Notes: generated from the letters alone by a model not told the origin. Counted from the first letter of the stretch, positions 1 through 12,772 are shown. The stretch is DNA of 64,000 nucleotides from Macrotrachela quadricornifera (GCA_022393335.1 JAJEKB010020933.1:249030-313029), one strand, 5' to 3'. Made by a program: numbers and translations.

Positions 1-350
1 TTTGTCGTATCCATGTCATTACCCCAAAACTTTCAAAACTTTCAAAACTTTCAAGAATACTGGGGTTGCTCCTCTGGATATTCTGACCTGTAGCTTCTCA
101 TTACCCAGCGTATCGGTATTATGACATCTCTGTTTTGCATAGGAGGATTTAAAATTATCGTCTATTTTAATCCAAGTGAAATAGCTAATTAATACGCTGA
201 CTGCGGGCAATGTATCGCCTAGATAATTGTTAATACATTGTAATGAGTAAAAATAACTTCAGTTTGTTATCAGTAAAGATGAAAAATTTTAGACATGAAT
301 TTACCTAATTTCAGGTCAAAATAAGTTTGAAACTTCTCCATTTGGTTTAG

Positions 351-1690
351 TCATTCAGCTGCTTTGATTGCTAGTTCACCTTTATCTTCAACTAACTCTT
401 GCATGACTGATTTGGTAAGCTGATAATTCATCAACAAAGAGTTCATTGATGAAACTCGAACTGTCCATCTAGTGGGACACAAAGATTTCAAATTTGTGGA
501 CGCAGTTGATGACTCAATCGATAGTTCCTTCGCGATATTCAATGGTTTGGGTGATTTTCGAATAAATTGAACAATATCTATCGTAATATTGAGAGCTTTA
601 TCAATCAAAACAGAGTATCTTGTTAAACCTTGTAATACCTAATCGAGAAAATGCGCATTGCAATTGACGAAATATGCATTCTTTGATTTTTCAAAGAATA
701 ATAGCGGCAACATCATTGTATATCCCATTCATTGTTGCAGCTCCGTCATAACCTTGGCTACGACATTTTCCAATATCCAGATTGCACCAAATAAGAACGC
801 TTAGTTGTGTTTTAGTAGATTTATATGTTGTCTCATCGCAGATGAGAACATAGAATGGTCGCTTGGAAATCTACATTGCATTAGAAGGATATAAATGTTT
901 TCATAAAAAAGTCGAGGCTTTAAATTTATAACAAGGCCCTTTTCCTTGGCTAATTCGTTGAGAACATCGTGAGACGAATATTTCCGTTCATTCAACTAAT
1001 CATTTAAATCCAGGATATAATTGCATCTTAATTTCATCAATTGAAATATATTTCCTTTGTCTTTGGTATGCTCTTGGGACGGCATGCCTTGCTGTGAAAA
1101 ATATTTTAATGATGAAACTTCGGCCATAAATAGTCGTCGCCGTTGTTCGTGTTGCTTCTTTGCAACAATATCGATTTGAGCTGTGACCGATAGTTTTGAT
1201 TGCTGCTGAACTGCATATACACATTCGGAATGAAATCTGCTACCTTCATGCAAACGAAATCCACATAAAGCATCTTTTCAGTTGCTGAATCCTTCAGTGG
1301 AAAACGATAAATACAAAGATAAATCAGTTTTTCGATGAAGATTTTGATCAACTGGCGCTCAACAACAGAAAGAGTATATTTTTTTTCGTTGTTTAAACTT
1401 GCGAAAAAATGAAAATAGACACGCACTGTCATCTCAAGAACAATAATATACCTTGCAAAAGGTGAGCCAAGTAAACATTTTGAACCAGGATTCCTGGAAA
1501 GGTCGTTTGTCTTGTGTAGTTGTCGATTCATACTCAGACTCCGAAGCTGGCGCATACATTGTTGATGAGGAACAACCGATCAATTCATATCGTGACAGGT
1601 ACTTGTTTGGTTGATTGTTGATTATTGAAGATGATAGCTCTTCGTCTGATTGATCGTCACCGACTATAATAGCTGCACCGACTGTTTATT
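351..1690 (-). pseudogene. hAT-family transposase (ZMYM1/DUF4371 type), decayed
   Basis: Read from right to left, the frame holds the parts of a ZMYM1-like hAT transposase in order. A TTF-type zinc-finger start (RPFQESWFKMFTWLTF) lies near 1480-1530. A DUF4371 start (HEGSRFHSECV, then SSLKYFSQQGMPSQEHTKDKG) lies at about 1050-1250, and KYSSHDVLNELAKEKG at about 940-990. The hAT RNase-H-like motif CRSQGYDGAATMNGIYND lies near 705-765, followed by FVNCNAHFLD near 645-690 and LCPTRWTVRVSSMNSL near 430-485. Most of it shares one frame, broken by stops at 996-998 and 801-803 and by a frameshift near 690. The C-terminal dimerisation region is missing. Family order and motifs are known for hAT; loss of function is inferred from the breaks. 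It cannot encode a working transposase here, but it shows that hAT elements have been active in this genome. Confidence 0.85.
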
Positions 1691-3280
1691 TCTGTATGAA
1701 ATTAATCCATTTAATCAGAAGCGTTTCATGTCTTATTAACAGCTTCTTAACCCTTCTTAGCTTGAAGAGATATCTCACTCCGTCGTTCTTTTCGTTTTTA
1801 AAGTTGTCCCAAAACAACATATTGTCTAGGAATAATGAGTTTCCTAGATCCGATTTGTACATCTCTTACAATTTTTTTGTTTATATATCTTTTAGCGTAA
1901 AATCTAGTGGCTTCCCTTTAGTGATTTCGAATAAATCATATGTCGCCACCCCTTTATAATTCAATATATGATATCAATATGAACGGAAACACTGCGTTGA
2001 GCGCACTGGTTACCTCAAACCATCCTCATTATGGCACCTTGTGGAATGAATGGTTACATATGGATGGAAATTGGACTTTTGTGAAGAATGGATATATAGT
2101 GATAAGGAATATCAATACCAACCCGGACAACCCATCAATGTATTTCAAAAACATTTTCGACTTGTTATGACATTAGGAAAATTTACTTCTTGCACTAGAA
2201 TATCATTGGCTAGTATTAATTAGGATCAACTAGTGATTAAATTATACAAAAGAAAGCCATCTTTAATATTTTTTGGATAGAAGTATACAAGCAGTTTTCT
2301 ACAAACCTACACTTCAATCAATTACATCTAACATTCATATGAAACATGGGAGAGTTTTTAAAAATTGCTTGTGAGTCTAAAATATTTAATTAGTTTTGAA
2401 CTTAATTAATTAATACCTCAGTCAATAATTTATCAAACCTCTTTTTCATTGCGTAGGTGCACCATTGAAAGTATTCTCTAAGAACTAAAAGAATTTGAGG
2501 ATATATTGGAGGGAGACGCTTGCCTTAAACAAGATCGGAATGTGCCATGGTTTGTTTTGATTCACTGCTATTACATGGATATGCTCTCTAACGATTCTAA
2601 TATCGTCGAAAACTGTAAATTATGTATACTATTTATAATCTTTGAACCATCTGATGGGTCTCTTAAGCAAGGTAGAAATGCGTCATGGTTTCCTTTGACT
2701 TAATTATCCTCATCTTCATCCTTAGGATACTGACCATTCCATGTAGAACTGAATTCTGCATCGAATGAAAGTGAGGCGATGTCTTCGAGTTTTAAAAATT
2801 GAGTGGATATTTTGAAAAAAATTCCATTTTCTTTTATTTATGAAATGAAAAAGAGATATTAAGGATAAAAATAAAAACAAAAAATAGAAAGACTAACGAG
2901 CAAAAGAAGGATTGAATAAATAATTAAGTCAAGTATTATTCATGTAATGTTTTTCGAGTTATTTGTTTTTCAACCGAATACATTTTAATATTATCAGTAT
3001 AATGTAGAGAGGTCTATCTATTCAATCGATGTAATCTAATAATCGATTTGGCGAAAGTTGGCATGATGTAACCTGACATGTTATTATTTACTTATCTACT
3101 CACTACGAGATATCTTGCATATTATATTTTTTTATTTTAGACCGAATTGTCAATTTAAAATATGTATTCATTTACATATAATTCTTCTATCGTTATTTTC
3201 TTTCTCCCTAGAGCGAGATAATCATAAATACCTGATGTTTTCAATACTTAGCAATTCTGAATGTTTCTTTTTGCTTTCAT
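1691..3280. other. gene-free stretch, nothing recognised
   Basis: AT-rich sequence with short open frames (for example 1940-2170 and 2506-2703, plus strand) that carry no motif I recognise and have no clear splice partners. No repeats or RNA genes seen. Confidence 0.5.
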
Positions 3281-3288
3281 TGTACTTT

Positions 3289-3475
3289 TAATGCATCAAA
3301 ATGCATAAAAATTGAAAACAAACGAATTGCTAATATCCCTCAAAACTAATGCATTAAGATGCCATAAAGGTTACCAACAATAGGCACTTTAATAAATCCC
3401 AACTAGAATGCATTAAAATTAAAACCAATCGAAGGGCTCACATGCTCCAGTAATATTGTACTAAAATGCGTTAAG
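3289..3475. repeat. degenerate tandem repeat, about 59-bp unit
   Basis: A core resembling TAATGCATTA recurs at about 3289, 3347, 3406 and 3464, so the spacing is 58-59 bp. The sequence between cores has diverged. It looks like an old minisatellite immediately upstream of the 127-bp repeat block. Confidence 0.5.
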
Positions 3476-3590
3476 GCGAATCAGAAATCATCAACTTCAT
3501 ATCAACCAAAAAATATCATTTAAATAAACAGCATTTTGTTTTCCTTTGGAGTTGAACGAGAACCAAATTTTCTGCGGTATCAAATGAAAT

Positions 3591-4492
3591 TCTCTTTCTC
3601 GTAGAGAAGAGTCTTGCAAACATAAATTGTCTGCTTGATTGCTTGCTTGATTGCTTGTATGTCCGCAAAAGGTCAAAAAAACATCGAAAATCGATTTTTC
3701 GAAAAAGACATTTCTAGAGGTAATTCGATGCGGCGACTTCGAATATGAAGTCTGTTCGGTGATCATGTGGTATCAGCATTGATCAATTGATGTTAGGAAT
3801 TGGTGAGGTTTGGTATTTTTCATCGAAAATAGGTGTTTTTTCACGAAATGATGATTTCATCGTGGTGGGTGATGAACACCATTGCTAATTGTTGTGGTAT
3901 CTGCATTGATCAATTGATGTTAGGAATTGGTGAGGTTTGGTATTTTTCTTCGAAAATAGGTGTTTTTTCGCGAAATGATGATTTCATCGTAGTGGGTGAT
4001 GAACACCATTGCTAATTGTTATGGTATCAGCATTGATCAACTGATGTTAGGAATTGGTGAGATTTGGTATTTTTCATCGAAAATAGGTGTTTTTTCACGA
4101 AATGATGATTTCATCGTGGTGGGCGATGAACACCATTGCTGATTGTTATGGTATCAGCATTGATCAATTGATGTTAGGAATTGGTGAGGTTTGGTATTTT
4201 TCGTCGAAATTAGGCGTTTTTTCGCGAAATGATGATTTCATCGTAGTGGGTGATGAACACCATTGCTAATTGTTATGGTATCAGCATTGATCAATTGATG
4301 TTAGGAATTGGTGAGGTTTCGTATTTTTCATCGAAAATAGGTGTTTTTTCACGAAATGATGATTTCAGCGTGGTGGGTGGTGAACACCATTGTTGATTAT
4401 TATTCTCTTTCTCGTAGAGAAGAGTCTTGCAAACACAAATTGTCTGCTTGCTTGATTGCTTGCTTGTATGTCTGCACCAAGTCAAAAAAACA
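3591..4492. repeat. 127-bp tandem repeat block with directly repeated flanks
   Basis: Five copies of a 127-bp unit run from about 3768 to 4402; the same start motif falls at 3768, 3895, 4022, 4149 and 4276, exactly 127 apart. Copies 1, 3 and 5 share one variant (cacgaaat, cgtggtgg) and copies 2 and 4 another (cgcgaaat, cgtagtgg), so the array is built as a dimer. Directly repeated flanks of about 90 bp (starting ctctttctcgtagagaag) lie at 3591-3680 and 4403-4492. The unit length is not a multiple of three, so the short frames inside are not genes. Confidence 0.9.
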
Positions 4493-4690
4493 TTTTCTTA
4501 ATTTTTTCTATAAAACTGAAGCAAAGGGTAATCGGGGTCGAGGAACTCGAATCTGGTGTTAGTTTGTTGAAATTTTTTTCGGATTCATTTTTTTACACAA
4601 AGGATCATTGTTTTTACCAAAAAAAATTTTTTTATAAGGGTTGACCGAAGGGTAATCAGGATCGAGGAACTCGAATCTGACTTATGTTTT
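4493..4690. repeat. two copies of the 'gttgaccgaagg' repeat
   Basis: Two diverged copies of a unit of about 125 bp with the core 'ataa(a/g)g.ttgacc.aaggg...tcgaggaactcgaatct', at about 4500 and 4632. The same unit forms the longer array at 6785-7350, also preceded there by a 'tatgtctg...gtcaaaaaaaca' leader, so both belong to one dispersed family. Confidence 0.7.
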
Positions 4691-5039
4691 TTTAATTTTA
4701 TAAACGAATAGCATGACGGTGGTTTAGAAACACGATTTCTACGAGAAAGAGCTGAGCGAGTCTTTTGACGAGCGTTACTTGTTCATTTATGTTTAATACT
4801 GTTTATCTTTGATTTAAGTTGGATGAAATATATTTTTATTTCAACATCGAATCTAGATAGAAACTTGTGAAGTTCAAAGTAACATATTATTCCATTGGAA
4901 TGTTGAGCGAGATTCAATTGTATCAATATTACCAAAGTTTTTATTTTAATTTAATTGTATTTACTAGAGGCAACTGTTCTTTTTATGCATCGAACAAAAC
5001 TTTTTTGGATTTACATTCAGCCGACGACTTTTTCGAATA

Positions 5040-6500
5040 GTAGTTAAGAGAGCATCCGCCAGATCATTGAATAAATTGGTCGCCGCCAAGTCCTTTCTTT
5101 TAGGATTTTTTAGCTTAAATGATAGAGCACCTCAAGAAACCCTTGAATCCAAAATATTTCGTTCTTGCGATGTACTCGTCGAGAACGCCGAAGATTACAA
5201 TCTTCGATTTTTTGAGGATAGATCAAAGAAAACAGAAAAATCCCAAAATACACAAGCATAAGATGCCACGAGAGAAACTCTACAATTTCTAAGGGACTAC
5301 TTATTTTATAATCGCCCTCTTTTGTTTTCAAATAAACAAAACCCGGAGCGACGATATTTCCACATCGAAAAGACAAGATCTTATTTTTGGTAAACGCTAC
5401 ATTCATTTTTATACATATCATCTTATTATTACTTAATATGTTTATTAGAAAAACTAAACATATTACAGGATGCAGCATGAAAAGCTCTACAATTTACAAA
5501 GAACAACTATAAAAAGATGACATGAGAAAAAACGAATATAGCTCTCAGTAAAAAAAACCAGTCCTGTTTTCGCAACATTGAAATTTGTCCGCTCAGAACT
5601 TTGTTTATTTGAAAACAAAAGAGTGCAATTGTAAAATAAGTAGTCCTTTATGAATTGTAGAGCTTTTCAAGCTGCATCTTGTGGTATATTTTGGGATTTT
5701 AATAGAATTTGTTAAACGACGACAAAAATGATAAATTCATAAAATGAAATTCAAAAGTGCTTCATCCATTACGATTCAAAATAACCAGCTAGGTGTTAAC
5801 AAAAATAGGTTTTATCAAAATTCTATTACTATGATATTAGATAAATACTGATCAAATAGCATAGAAAGGTAAAGTGGAAGACGCTCTATCTATTCAAAAA
5901 AAATTTCTTCTCCTTATAAGAAGAAAAAACGACCCTGACGACACTACTTTTGGGTTGCCCGAAGTACATGTAACTCATTATGATTGAATGAAATATTGCT
6001 CTATTTACATCAATTGTGTATGAAAGATTATCAGAATTTCCTATGATTTTTTATGGGCTTTCAGAATATAGTTCCACTTTTTTCGGATAGCATGGTTTCA
6101 CAAATTTAGGGCCAAAATACTAGTTTAAGAATGGTCATCAACCATAGATCCCTTACTACTTCTAGAAACACGATAACCTAGTAAAGATCATTTTGATAAT
6201 CATTCATACGTATATTATTTTGTAGAGAACTCTTTGCTACATTTTATGAAACCAGCACGAACTCTGTGCCACGAACAATGGCAGAGAAAATCCTGAAATA
6301 CTGTCAACGGCTAAAAACGTCGCTTTTTCTTGTTTTTTTGATCTACCCAAAAAAAATCGAAGATTGTAATCCTGGCCTTTTTTTACCAGTACATCGCAAA
6401 AACGTAATATCATGGATTTAATAGTTTCTGGATGTGCTCTATCATTTAAGCTAAAAAGCATTCAAAAAAAATTTGGCGACATCTCTCCTCATATAAGGTT
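5040..6500. repeat. nested inverted repeats
   Basis: An outer inverted pair joins about 5060-5240 (plus) with about 6315-6490 (minus). Both copies read FSLNDRA..ET..S.I.R.CDVLV....DYNLRFF..RSKK.EK without indels. Inside lies a second inverted repeat with arms 5237-5341 and 5600-5700 (core: ccacaagatgcagcttgaaa, then agctctacaatt), and a third copy of that core at 5477-5502. Related cores recur near 23941-23990 and 55610-55850, so this is a dispersed foldback family. Confidence 0.7.
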
Positions 6501-6682
6501 CCTCGGCCATCTGACGAACCCTCTCTTAAACCTAATTATATTCACGAAGATATGAAATGAGTGAACGGTATCGTGTATCTTCATAAATAACATTACTTAT
6601 CTTGTTTTAAAAAGATAAAAACCTTTTAATTTCCTTGCATCAACATGTCATATTTTGTTACATCCGTATTCATTTTTCCCTC

Positions 6683-7430
6683 GACTGAAGGGAGGGTCAT
6701 ACGAAAAAAAGTGAAATGCTTTTGTATGTCTGTCCGTCTGTCGCAGGTCAAAGGTCAAAAAAACATATTTTCAAGAAAATAACGATTTTTTATAAAGTTT
6801 GACCAAAGGTTTTCGGGCTCGGGGAATCCGAATCAAGAATGTTTTGTAAAATTCTTTTGAGATTAATTTTTTCACACAAAGGGTTTTGTTTTTTACGAAA
6901 AAAATTATTTTCTATAAAGTTTGACCAAAGGTTCTAGGGGTACGGAAATCCGAATCTGGTATTAGTCTTTTGAAATTTTTCTAAGTAATTTTTTTTGCTA
7001 AAACAATGGCTTTTTTAAGAAAAAAAATTTTTTTTAGAAAGTTTGACCAAGGACCTCAGGGTAGAGGAATAGATTGGTGATGTCAGTTTCTTAAAATTTT
7101 TCTCAGATTAAGTTTTTTACACAAAGGACAGGTTTTTTACAAAAAAGTTTTCTTTACTTATAAAGTTTTACCAAAAGCTGTCGGGGTCAAGAAATCGAAT
7201 GGCATTATTTGTTTTTCAAGATTTCCAAATGATTTTTTTAGGTCATAAAACGTTTTTTCTAAGAAATAAATGACTTTTAATAAAGTGTCACTAAAGGCCC
7301 TTGTGGTCAGGGAATGAAATGATATTATTATTTTATCAAGATTTTCAACGGATTTCGCTGACTGAAGGGAGGGCCACATAAAAAGTTATAATTTGTTTGC
7401 TTGTTTGACTGACGTCGGGTGTAAGGTCAA
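6683..7430. repeat. degenerate tandem array, about 120-bp unit, five copies
   Basis: The core 'tataaagtttgaccaaaggt' recurs with decay at about 6794, 6914, 7036, 7157 and 7277, spacing 119-122 bp, each followed by a '(g)gggtc.aggaatc.gaat' segment. The array is bounded by direct copies of 'gactgaagggagggtcat' at about 6683 and 7360. Confidence 0.8.
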
Positions 7431-8160
7431 ACGTTAAAGGACAGTACAATAACGTAAAATTATCTATCTACAGAATAATCACTGCGATCATTTTCAACAC
7501 GGTACCATAGGTCAGCGATCGTTGCACCCTAATTTTGAACTGATCAGAATCTTTTAGGCTACAGAATCAGCCAATCATGTTTTTTGGCCCTCGAACATTC
7601 AAGCAATTATATCATTTTGGGTTATGCAGTCCGCCAATCCCGTGTTTAGATCCGTGAAGCTCGACCTAATCAGATTCTTCTAGAGTGGTAAGTAAACCCA
7701 TCGACTTCCTGAACTTAAACGTATCGAGCTAGTCCGAGTTTATATAATTTTGTGAGCCGTAATTATATGTTGTGGAAATGGATATTACAGCTAAGCCTAG
7801 GTCTTTCGAGACGAAAGTATCAGGTGAACATATATTGTAACTATCTATCTTCGAGCGAGTTAGGTTGTCAAAGTTTTAAACTCATATTGGCTGGGATGAT
7901 TAAGATAGGATTCCTGTAGACCACGTCATTTTAGTTGACGAGCGAGCCTTTTTAGGTGGTAAAAAGCTTTTGGATTCAGACTACTTCTATCTTGTACACC
8001 TCAATGAGTAGTGAAATACCCTCAGTTGATTCATCCCCATATTACTTTGGGATGGAGTTATGACCATTTTACTGGTTTTTCGACCTATGGCACCCTGTCG
8101 ACAGCACTTCTAAATGAGTGAATTTAGATCTGTGATTATGTCTATAAAGAGGTCTTATAA
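7431..8160. other. gene-free stretch, richer in G+C
   Basis: No sustained open frame. Base composition is visibly less AT-rich than the flanks, which suggests foreign or transposon-derived sequence, but I recognise no element. Confidence 0.4.
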
Positions 8161-8165
8161 ATATT

Positions 8166-8341
8166 AGTATACCCTGAAACTTTCAGACAAAACGAATGTA
8201 TCCTTATCGAGATAATGAGTTTTTAAAAAACCATTCATTCACGGACGATTATAAAATTTATCATGGAAAACAGCCGTTTTTTCAAAACTCATTATCTCGA
8301 TAAGAATACATTCGTTTTGTCTCAAAAATTCAGGGTATACT
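8166..8341. mobile_element. small palindromic MITE-like element
   Basis: Arms of about 62 bp (left 8166-8230, right 8275-8341) are near-perfect inverted copies beginning AGTATACCCTGAA, around a loop of about 45 bp. No coding capacity. The TA-containing ends fit a Tc1/mariner-type non-autonomous element, but no target duplication beyond TA can be assigned. Confidence 0.75.
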
Positions 8342-9099
8342 TATATTTATTGATAATATTGTGCATGCTATTTGATAGGTATTAGTTCTTTTCATATTCA
8401 TTTTTAAATGATGTATAAAATAAACTTTTTGTTATTTAGTTGGTTATGAAAATGCTAGAATAAATCTTCTTAGTTATAAAATAATTTGGATATTTTTCGG
8501 CTTTGCTGCAGAGAAATAAAATTTAAATTGTATATTACTTTATTTTAAGATATATTCATGAATAGTATAACTGGAAATGACATCAAGAGCACTTTCATTT
8601 CCCATCATTCCAGTTAAACACTCTAATTCATCTGTGTACTCTGTTATAAATTGCCAGTATTAAAGCGATACAAAATAAATAAAAAGCACATGGTAACGCT
8701 GTTGCTACCACAAAAAAAAAGAAAAATTATATTTCTGAATATTTTTCTCGGTTGTAATGGATACTTCTTTCAAATATGATGTTCTCGCATAATATTGTAC
8801 TGAACGATTAATTTCCCGTCAACGATTGATTAAATTAGAATAAACGGTATTATTTATATTATTCTGATATTCAACATAACTACCGCAATATATTTATTTC
8901 ATAACATGGTTAATTCTAATACTAATCACATTTTTAAAGTTAGAGCCGAATTTATACAGGAAAAAAATACCAATAAAATATCAAAATAGGGCTATAACAA
9001 GTTGCTTCAGGAAGACAAAAGTATCAACTTGAGAATAAAAATTTAGTCGAGGGTTAAGCGAGTCAGCCTCGACGAGCGTTATCTTGTGTAATTATTGGT

Positions 9100-9885
9100 G
9101 ATAAAAGGGTGATTCCGTGGGATTTTTACCACTTTCGGGGAGAAGAGTATTTCATGGCAATATCCTGAAAGAAAGCTCTTTTGTGATTTTAATAGTCTAG
9201 TTAGGCGTAACGTCGTCGAAAATGGTCTAAGGTAGTAATTAAAATCTTTTTGGACACTTAAAATGTGGAGAACCACATCATTTTTTAGGAACACCTCATC
9301 CATACAAAGGGTATCCCATAATAACTGATAATAAATTGTTAATGATATTTTCATACTTCTGTTTGACATAGAGGACTGAAATTTTTATCGCATATATACT
9401 TAATAAAGATCTTTTATTTCTGAAAGTTTCAACTCTCTAGCTAAAAGTACTAATGAAATAGGCATTTTTGTACTTAATTTTTGCAATAATTTCACAACAA
9501 AAATATACAAAAATCTAGTAAGAAAATTTATGTATTTCAGTCTTGTCAATGTATTTGATCAGTAGTTTTAGCTAGTGAGTTGTAACTTTCAGAAATAAAA
9601 GATCTTTATTAGATATATATGTGATAAAAATTTCAGCCTTCTATGCTAAGAAAAAGTATGAAAAATATCATTCACTATTCATCGTAGGATACCCTTTATA
9701 TGTGTGAGGTGGTCCTAAAAAATGATGTTGTTATTCACATTTTACATGTCCAAAAACGTTTTAATTGTTATTTTAGACCTTTTTCGACGACGTTACGTCT
9801 AACTAGACTATTAAAGTTGAAAAAAATTTGCTTTTCCCTGAAAGTGATAGAAACCCCACGGATTCACGCAAAATAGTTTCACAAG
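9100..9885. mobile_element. large foldback element with arms of about 340 bp
   Basis: Left arm about 9100-9450 and right arm about 9550-9885 are inverted copies with scattered differences. Shared blocks include the 'cgacg' region near 9205 and 9785, 'cctcatccata..aagggtat' near 9295 and its complement near 9695, and 'gaaataaaagatctttatta' near 9590. The spacer is about 95 bp. The open frame at 9079-9369 on the minus strand lies wholly in the left arm and looks fortuitous. Confidence 0.85.
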
Positions 9886-10019
9886 AGATTCTATGACTTC
9901 TTCATTCTGCAATTAACGATCATATAAGTCAACGTAGAAGTGATATATTATATTTGAAACATAAATTCTACCATTGAAGTCGAATGATTTTAATTTCTTC
10001 TCACACTACAAAGTAATCA

Positions 10020-11030
10020 AAACAAAAACTATCTTCTTTACACTTTTTCGTTTTCAACACATCTAACTGCTTTTCTTCTTTCTTAAAACTAAAAAAAACA
10101 ATGTTTTGTAATGCATGTCCTCAATCTCTTACCGCAATCGAATCAGCCCTATCAAGTTAACATCACATTAAGAAAATTTAAATTATAATTCTGAAACAAA
10201 TATCAAACCAAACTTTTGCAAATTCACCGAAAACTATCGTCCTTTTCCCAAGTTCAAATAATTGATTTTAATTAAGGTGACTTCTTTCAAAAGAAGCCCA
10301 ATCTGAAGGGTACTCTCATCCAATACAAAATTACAAAAAACTGTAAATTCTTATCAGCATTCATCTAAAAGAAATTGCAATCTAATTCAAAGTTTCCTAG
10401 AAAACATTGCAACCAAAATCCATTTCAATCATTTTACTCCCCAAAATTAAAACAACAATCATGCAACAAATGACAACAACTAACAATACAAACAAGACGA
10501 TCAAGACCATCAAGATCACCATCACCAACAAGATCAAGAAGATCAAGAAGACGAGCACCAACATAACGGTCATATTCATCCTCTGTTTGTTTTTGTTTAT
10601 TGGCGGTTTGAATCTCGTGTTTGTGCTGCGCTAAAAGTTTAACATAAATATTCTTTAATCAAAGATTTTGTAGTGAGTGTGGTAAAAGTGTTAGTGTTAT
10701 ATCGGCGTTAGTTGACTATGACTGGATGAAATGGTTGTTTTTACAAGGACTAATACTTCGATTATATTTTGAGAGAAATTTTATTGTAATGCGTAGATTT
10801 ATATTGTAAGAATGAAGTTTGGTTTTTGGTAAAGTGGAAAGTATTTTTGTGAGTTTGGTTTGTGAAATTTAGTGTAACTAGGTAAATAGTTCGAAGGACT
10901 TGTGAATTGATTTCTCGATTAAAATTAGTTTTGTTGATAAAGGAATGAATTTGCGTATATAAGAGTGGTGTAATTTTATGGAATAATGATGAATGAAGTT
11001 GGTGAAATATTTGTGTTCGTTTAAGGCCTC
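10020..11030. other. strand-asymmetry flip around 10.6 kb
   Basis: From about 10020 to 10590 the plus strand is A/C-rich and poor in G; from about 10600 to 11030 it turns G/T-rich and poor in C. Low-complexity (ATCAAG)-like runs lie at 10499-10555. No gene is supported: the frames at 10407-10634 (plus) and 10762-11034 (minus) are products of the skew. Confidence 0.6.
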
Positions 11031-11760
11031 CCACCTCTAAAATCGGTTTCTGACTTAGGATCAGGGAAATGAGCTGAAATTTTCAGGTTATGTTTGGAGT
11101 AGTGTAGAGAAGCTATGGTGAAATTTTCAGCCCGATATCACGTTACATCTCAGAGATGGTAACGCAACAAAAATGAAAAATAGCTGATTTTACATCGAAA
11201 AGTTGTCTGTCTAAAATTGTTTGATATATTAATTTATTTTTGTTAGAAGGAGCGTGTCAAGATGCAGTGCATGACGTTTCCCTTTTTTCTAATCTCATCA
11301 TTTTTATGTGGATAAGGTAAATAACAAGTTGTAGGACTAAAAATCTTCGGAAAAATGGGGGGTTTTTAGACTTTCGTGCCTGTTTTTATAAGAAAAATAA
11401 ACGTAATTTAATAAAATGACAACGTCATGCACTGCATCTTGACACGCTCTTTCTAAAAGAAAAAAAATTTTTAACATACTAAGTTATTTGGGACAGACAA
11501 GCTTTTGATACGCCATCACAAAAACCTTAAATGCAGAAAAAGCAGAAAATATTTTTTCGTTTTTTAAAAATAAGCATATTTTTCAAGAAGAGGTTAACGA
11601 AAGTCATCGAAATATTTAGCCAAAAGAGGAGTATAAAATAAAAAACTATAGCATTTCTGAAAGATCTGAAGACGGGCTATCGTCCCATACATTTATCTCA
11701 ATTTTCATTTTTTTGACGAAAATTGACTTTTTGGGAGGGAGGTTGGGTGGCCTTAAAAGA
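11025..11760. mobile_element. foldback element with AAGGCC-type ends
   Basis: The ends 'ttaaggcctcccacct' (about 11022) and 'tgggtggccttaaaa' (about 11746) are inverted. Internal arms at about 11200-11310 and 11395-11515 are inverted copies around 'gcgtgtcaagatgcagtgca' (near 11250) and its complement (near 11430). The outer parts have diverged. No coding capacity. Confidence 0.65.
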
Positions 11761-12772
11761 AAAAATGATCCTCTTAGAAATATGTTGATGCGTTTCTCTT
11801 TTTAAACGTGGTTTCATGAATAAAAGTTTTTACATTTTCGTTAAATGCGCATATATGTGCGGATGGAAGTGCTATTTTTGGATGGTGGTAAAAATTGGAA
11901 AAGATTTTTTGAAATGATGGAAAGAAAATGATTTTAAATGGGCGCATATAGGATTTTCTATGTAAAATATTTGGTATTTATCGGTATATTTTCAATCACA
12001 AAGTTTAACAATATTGAATTTTACGGGAAAATTAATGATTATGTTGAAGAGTTTTTACACACAATTACTTTATTTTATGTTTTACAAAAATGATAGTTTA
12101 ACGGATATCAATGTATTTTATCATCTCTTGATATGGATAGGTTTCATTTTGATACAGTGAGTTTATGTTATTTGACGTTCTAAGTTAACTTATTCAATTT
12201 GATTCGAACAATAAAAATGATGATGAAAATTTGATAAATAATAGAAATATTTGTTAAGATTTTATTGAAACTTTGAATTTACATTCAAGATTCCAAGTAA
12301 ATGTTAATATTGGATTATTGAGCACAGTTTCATGATTTATTCTGAACAGTAGATCAATGGTAACAAGATTTGTGACAAGTCTTAAGCACTATGTCGATAT
12401 TTAGACTATAAATATATATGTAATATCTTTATCAGCAAATGGTTTTCGTCGAAGATTATTTGGTGTTTTTTTATGGAAAGTTGTGAGAGATTTACTCTCA
12501 TTATCTCTCAATATCTTTTCTTTTTTTCCAAATCAAACAATTTCTATGTTTAACATTTTTAATAATTTATAGATTGATGAATATTTAAAACAAGTTGAAA
12601 AATCTAAGTGAATGTATTTTAAAAGTTTCAGATTGTGTCAAATATCAATAAAATATTCTAGTAAATCAAAACCTATGCGAGAATTCTTGATTAAAAATAT
12701 ACGAAAAATTCTAATTTTAAAATATATCTCAAAAAAGACTAGAGAAATAATCAGATGACAGCATTAGTATTT

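Noticed and set aside
3833..4562. Open frames of 60-73 codons with repeated MFFHEMMIS starts
   Set aside because: They lie in the 127-bp tandem array, whose unit is not a multiple of three; they are repeat artefacts.
9079..9369. Minus-strand frame of 96 codons
   Set aside because: Lies in one arm of a foldback element; its mirror copy is not open and no motif is seen.
10397..11034. Open frames rich in Thr/Lys/Ile (plus) and Leu/Val (minus)
   Set aside because: Explained by strand skew and low complexity; no domain, no splice context.
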